A DNA stretch of 64,000 nucleotides from Aculops lycopersici (Eukaryota; Arthropoda; Arachnida; Trombidiformes; Eriophyidae). Shown here piece after piece: positions 61,513 to 64,000 of the stretch (position 1 is its first letter; every line of letters starts with the position of its first letter). The position numbers were made by a program, and so were the translations under genes. The stretch spans positions 10,535,621 to 10,599,620 of the forward strand of contig WNKI01000001.1 in NCBI GenBank assembly GCA_015350385.1. The letters run 5' to 3'. The notes under the pieces are model-generated. The model was not told where the DNA came from. It saw only the letters and a list, made by a program, of their open reading frames with translations, and did not search any database.

Positions 61513-63894
61513 ATGACCAACGCACTTCCTATATCCCTGGAAACACTAGCCTGTTTCATACTCGCGACGGCGCTTCTACACCGTTACAGTGATATGGTCA
61601 ATAATAACATTGTAACAGTTGTTGGAGTATTTATTAGTTGGTTCTTCTCCTTCATGGTTATATTCCTACTTCCCGCAGATTTAACTTCCACAGCCTATCG
61701 GCAATGTCTGATAAATGAGGCAAATGCAAACTCATCAACAACGACTATCAATCCACCACCGTCAAATGTTAGCATAACAACAACACCTATTCCACATTCA
61801 ATCCCTCAACATGCCATGTTTACTGTAAATCATACATCAGATATGATAATGCCACATAATAATCTGTCGGCTTCAATCCTCGCTGAACCGATTCTTTACG
61901 GACTAATTGGAAACTCTTCGTCGAATTCAACAACTCATATCTGTGTAACTCCTTGGAACTATGTTCCAAACAATGTACTCGTGAAACTTTGGCGCTTCAT
62001 CTATTGGTCGAGTCAATTTTTAACGTGGTTATTGCTACCCATAATGCAGTCATACTCAATGGCAGGTGACTTTACAACCAGAGATAAGCTCAAATCCGCA
62101 TTGAATGCTAATCTTATATATTATGCATCATTTGGAGCAATCTTTACTGTACTACTAATCTATGTCATCTTCAAGAATGGATTCGATTTCGCCAATCTCA
62201 AGGTTATCATCATATCAGCTTCAAATACATGGGGACTGTTTCTACTCGTCATACTTCTAGGCTATGGTCTGGTTGAGTTACCTAGATTCTTGATAAACCG
62301 AACAAAATATTTCCAATCACTCAGTCGGCAATATTTTCGAGTCGCTAGATTGAATGCCGAAAAGATTGAAGCCGAGGAAAAACTTGATGATGTTTTGGAA
62401 GAGATACATCATGTTGTTACTATTATTGGAAATAATGAACAAAATCCACTCAAAAAACATCTCGACCAAATCATTGACAAGTGTCCGCCAGATTGGAAGC
62501 GCAGATCTAATGCATTCAGACGCCAAGCTGCAGCTTCTAACTCAATCTATGAACCCGACAGGTCCAAGATGCAAGAGTATGATATGCAAGGTTTGATAAG
62601 ATTACATCGCAAGGTTATCAGGGCGGTACACAATCATCGTCAAATCACATGTCGATGGAGGAATTTGATACGCGAGGTCATAGAATGGGAAGATGTCGCG
62701 AGAAATCAAATTGAAAACAATAACTCATTATCTTCACGGGCCTTTAAATCGACCTTGCCAAAAGAGAGGACTATATTTCAAACCATCTACACGCCCCACG
62801 TTGAGTGGTATTGGAAGTGTATCATCAAAATTTGGTTACTAAGAATAATAGGGTTCATCCTTGCCACTCTATCGCTGGCGGTAGTTTGGTCTGAGATTGC
62901 CTTCCCCCTCTCGATATTCTCAACAAAATTGAGTATATTTGCCTACTTTGTCGATAGCTTTCAGGAAGCGCAACAATATTTTTACTTAGAAATCTTCTCC
63001 ACCATCTCTATCGGTTACCTGGCGATATGCGCGTTTTACACAGTATTTCACATGAAGATTTACAATATCTATTACTTAGCTCCAAACAAGCAGACCGATG
63101 AGTACAGTCTACTCTTCAGCGGCATGTTAGTGTGTAGATTAACCGCACCATTATGTCTCAACTACCTATGCTTAGTCAATTTCGACTCACACATATTCAA
63201 AAGAGACTCAACCCTAGAGACATCATTTACAACTATTATGGGTCATCTAGATCTTATCCCAATTGTTAACAGTGGACTAAACATATTTTTACCCCTCTGT
63301 ATCAGTGCCATTTGTCTCGCGATATACTTCGACTTTGGAACTAGGATATTGCATAGTCTTGGCTTCGAGCAGTTCATCGAAAGCGATGAAATGACAACAG
63401 ATTGGGTACAAACCGGTCGCGAGTTGGTGACTCGTGAGAAGGGAAAGTTGATTAGAAACTACGAATCTTCATCCTCAACATATCATGAAATGGTAACATC
63501 AAGTGGAGAAACGAGATCAACGACAACTACCACAACAGGAGGTGGCAATCAGTTGGCTGGTAGGCCAAATAAGTCAACTGCAACTCAGCAACAGCTACCT
63601 GTTGCGCAGACATCGATTGAGTTTGGACTTGATGGCGGGTCTCCTTCATCGCACACTTCATCGTCATCCGGCTTTTCGCGTTCATCACTTTTGCCCAAAG
63701 ATCGGGTGCCTACTTTGAGTTATCCACCAACTCAATCGCTCTCTCCCTCAACCAGATTTGCTGACTCCACTGTTTCGGGTAGATCTGGTGATAATGTGGT
63801 TCAAATTGATATGAGGACGCAACAGCAGCAGGAACAACAGCAGCCAGGCCAACAAGAAGTCAGGAAATCTAAAGGTTTCTTCGATGATGTCTGA
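61513..63894 (+). CDS. LMBRD2: LMBRD2, LMBR1-domain multipass membrane protein
   Basis: Encodes 793 residues in one exon from the ATG at 61513. LMBRD2 is a polytopic membrane protein of the LMBR1 family, linked in mammals to beta-2-adrenergic receptor signalling. Colinear matches to the human protein include LLHRYSD near residue 22, WRFIYWSSQFLTWLLLPIMQSYS, ASNTWGLFLLVILLGYGLVELPR, PHVEWYWKCIIKIW, NKQTDEYSLLFSGMLVCRLTAPLCLNYL and the final segment FFDDV (human IFDDV). About nine hydrophobic helices are split by a long cytoplasmic coiled segment (about residues 270-420). An Asn-glycosylation-rich loop follows the second helix (about 75-145), longer than in human. The tail is Ser/Thr/Gln-rich. 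AATAAA is at 63969-63974, so the gene is complete in this window. Confidence 0.95.
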   Translation: MTNALPISLETLACFILATALLHRYSDMVNNNIVTVVGVFISWFFSFMVIFLLPADLTSTAYRQCLINEANANSSTTTINPPPSNVSITTTPIPHSIPQHAMFTVNHTSDMIMPHNNLSASILAEPILYGLIGNSSSNSTTHICVTPWNYVPNNVLVKLWRFIYWSSQFLTWLLLPIMQSYSMAGDFTTRDKLKSALNANLIYYASFGAIFTVLLIYVIFKNGFDFANLKVIIISASNTWGLFLLVILLGYGLVELPRFLINRTKYFQSLSRQYFRVARLNAEKIEAEEKLDDVLEEIHHVVTIIGNNEQNPLKKHLDQIIDKCPPDWKRRSNAFRRQAAASNSIYEPDRSKMQEYDMQGLIRLHRKVIRAVHNHRQITCRWRNLIREVIEWEDVARNQIENNNSLSSRAFKSTLPKERTIFQTIYTPHVEWYWKCIIKIWLLRIIGFILATLSLAVVWSEIAFPLSIFSTKLSIFAYFVDSFQEAQQYFYLEIFSTISIGYLAICAFYTVFHMKIYNIYYLAPNKQTDEYSLLFSGMLVCRLTAPLCLNYLCLVNFDSHIFKRDSTLETSFTTIMGHLDLIPIVNSGLNIFLPLCISAICLAIYFDFGTRILHSLGFEQFIESDEMTTDWVQTGRELVTREKGKLIRNYESSSSTYHEMVTSSGETRSTTTTTTGGGNQLAGRPNKSTATQQQLPVAQTSIEFGLDGGSPSSHTSSSSGFSRSSLLPKDRVPTLSYPPTQSLSPSTRFADSTVSGRSGDNVVQIDMRTQQQQEQQQPGQQEVRKSKGFFDDV

Positions 63895-63968
63895 ACCCCC
63901 CCCCCCTTGCACTTTATGAATTGCAAAAGAATGATCGAGAGTCATCATGTGTATTCTATCTAGTCCAC

Positions 63969-63974
63969 AATAAA
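63969..63974 (+). terminator. Poly(A) signal of LMBRD2
   Basis: AATAAA lies 75 bases after the stop codon, following a run of C residues (63896-63906). Confidence 0.7.
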
Positions 63975-64000
63975 ATGAACCTTTTAGTTTAGAAACAAAA

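Overview
The window looks like nuclear DNA of a small, intron-poor arthropod. The gene set is animal (RIM-BP, CC2D2A, LEM-domain protein, AP-1 gamma, VPS52, RMC1, pinin, LMBRD2, carboxypeptidase D). Arthropod-typical lipid genes (fatty acyl-CoA reductase, ELOVL) and secreted low-complexity proteins sit among them. Most proteins, including ones of 1,190 to 1,570 residues, are read from one uninterrupted frame, and poly(A) signals often lie within about 50 bases of the stop codon. That architecture resembles eriophyoid mites such as Aculops lycopersici; the species is an inference. One sequence artefact, an untrimmed Roche 454 mate-pair linker, shows the assembly used 454 reads.

Layout. 1-14.5 kb is gene-dense: LEM protein (partial, -), VPS52 (+), a replication-type histone H3 with stem-loop (-), RMC1 (+), a possible small spliced gene (-), fatty acyl-CoA reductase (+), an ear-less AP-1 gamma (-), pinin (+), a secreted Thr/Lys-rich protein (+). 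SDR39U1 (-, 14.7-17.5 kb) is the only clearly four-exon gene. 17.5-31 kb is a gene-poor tract with (GA)n and other simple repeats, short palindromes, one doubtful secreted Lys-rich frame and an intact ELOVL gene; the 454 linker, a 20-N gap and a (TA)n tract sit at 28.5-28.7 kb. 31-43 kb is dense again: small secreted 4-Cys protein (+), CC2D2A (-), THUMPD1 (+), an unrecognised helical protein (+), HSDL2 (-), secreted Pro/Gln-rich protein (-). 43.2-46.6 kb is a second gene-poor tract, GC-rich in part, leading into RIM-BP (+). It is followed by a membrane-anchored lipase (-), a carboxypeptidase D whose first catalytic domain looks dead (+), an RRM/RS protein (-) and LMBRD2 (+) at the right edge.

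Functional themes. Trafficking is frequent: VPS52 (GARP/EARP), RMC1 (Mon1-Ccz1 Rab7 GEF), AP-1 gamma and carboxypeptidase D all act on the Golgi-endosome axis. Lipid metabolism is represented by FAR, ELOVL, HSDL2 and the lipase. These are ordinary housekeeping neighbours rather than an operon-like system. I found no convincing new multi-gene system. The strongest points are the 454 chimera, the degenerate first domain of carboxypeptidase D, the missing ear of AP-1 gamma, a 40-bp palindrome beside the H3 promoter, and a foldback sequence downstream of AP-1 gamma.
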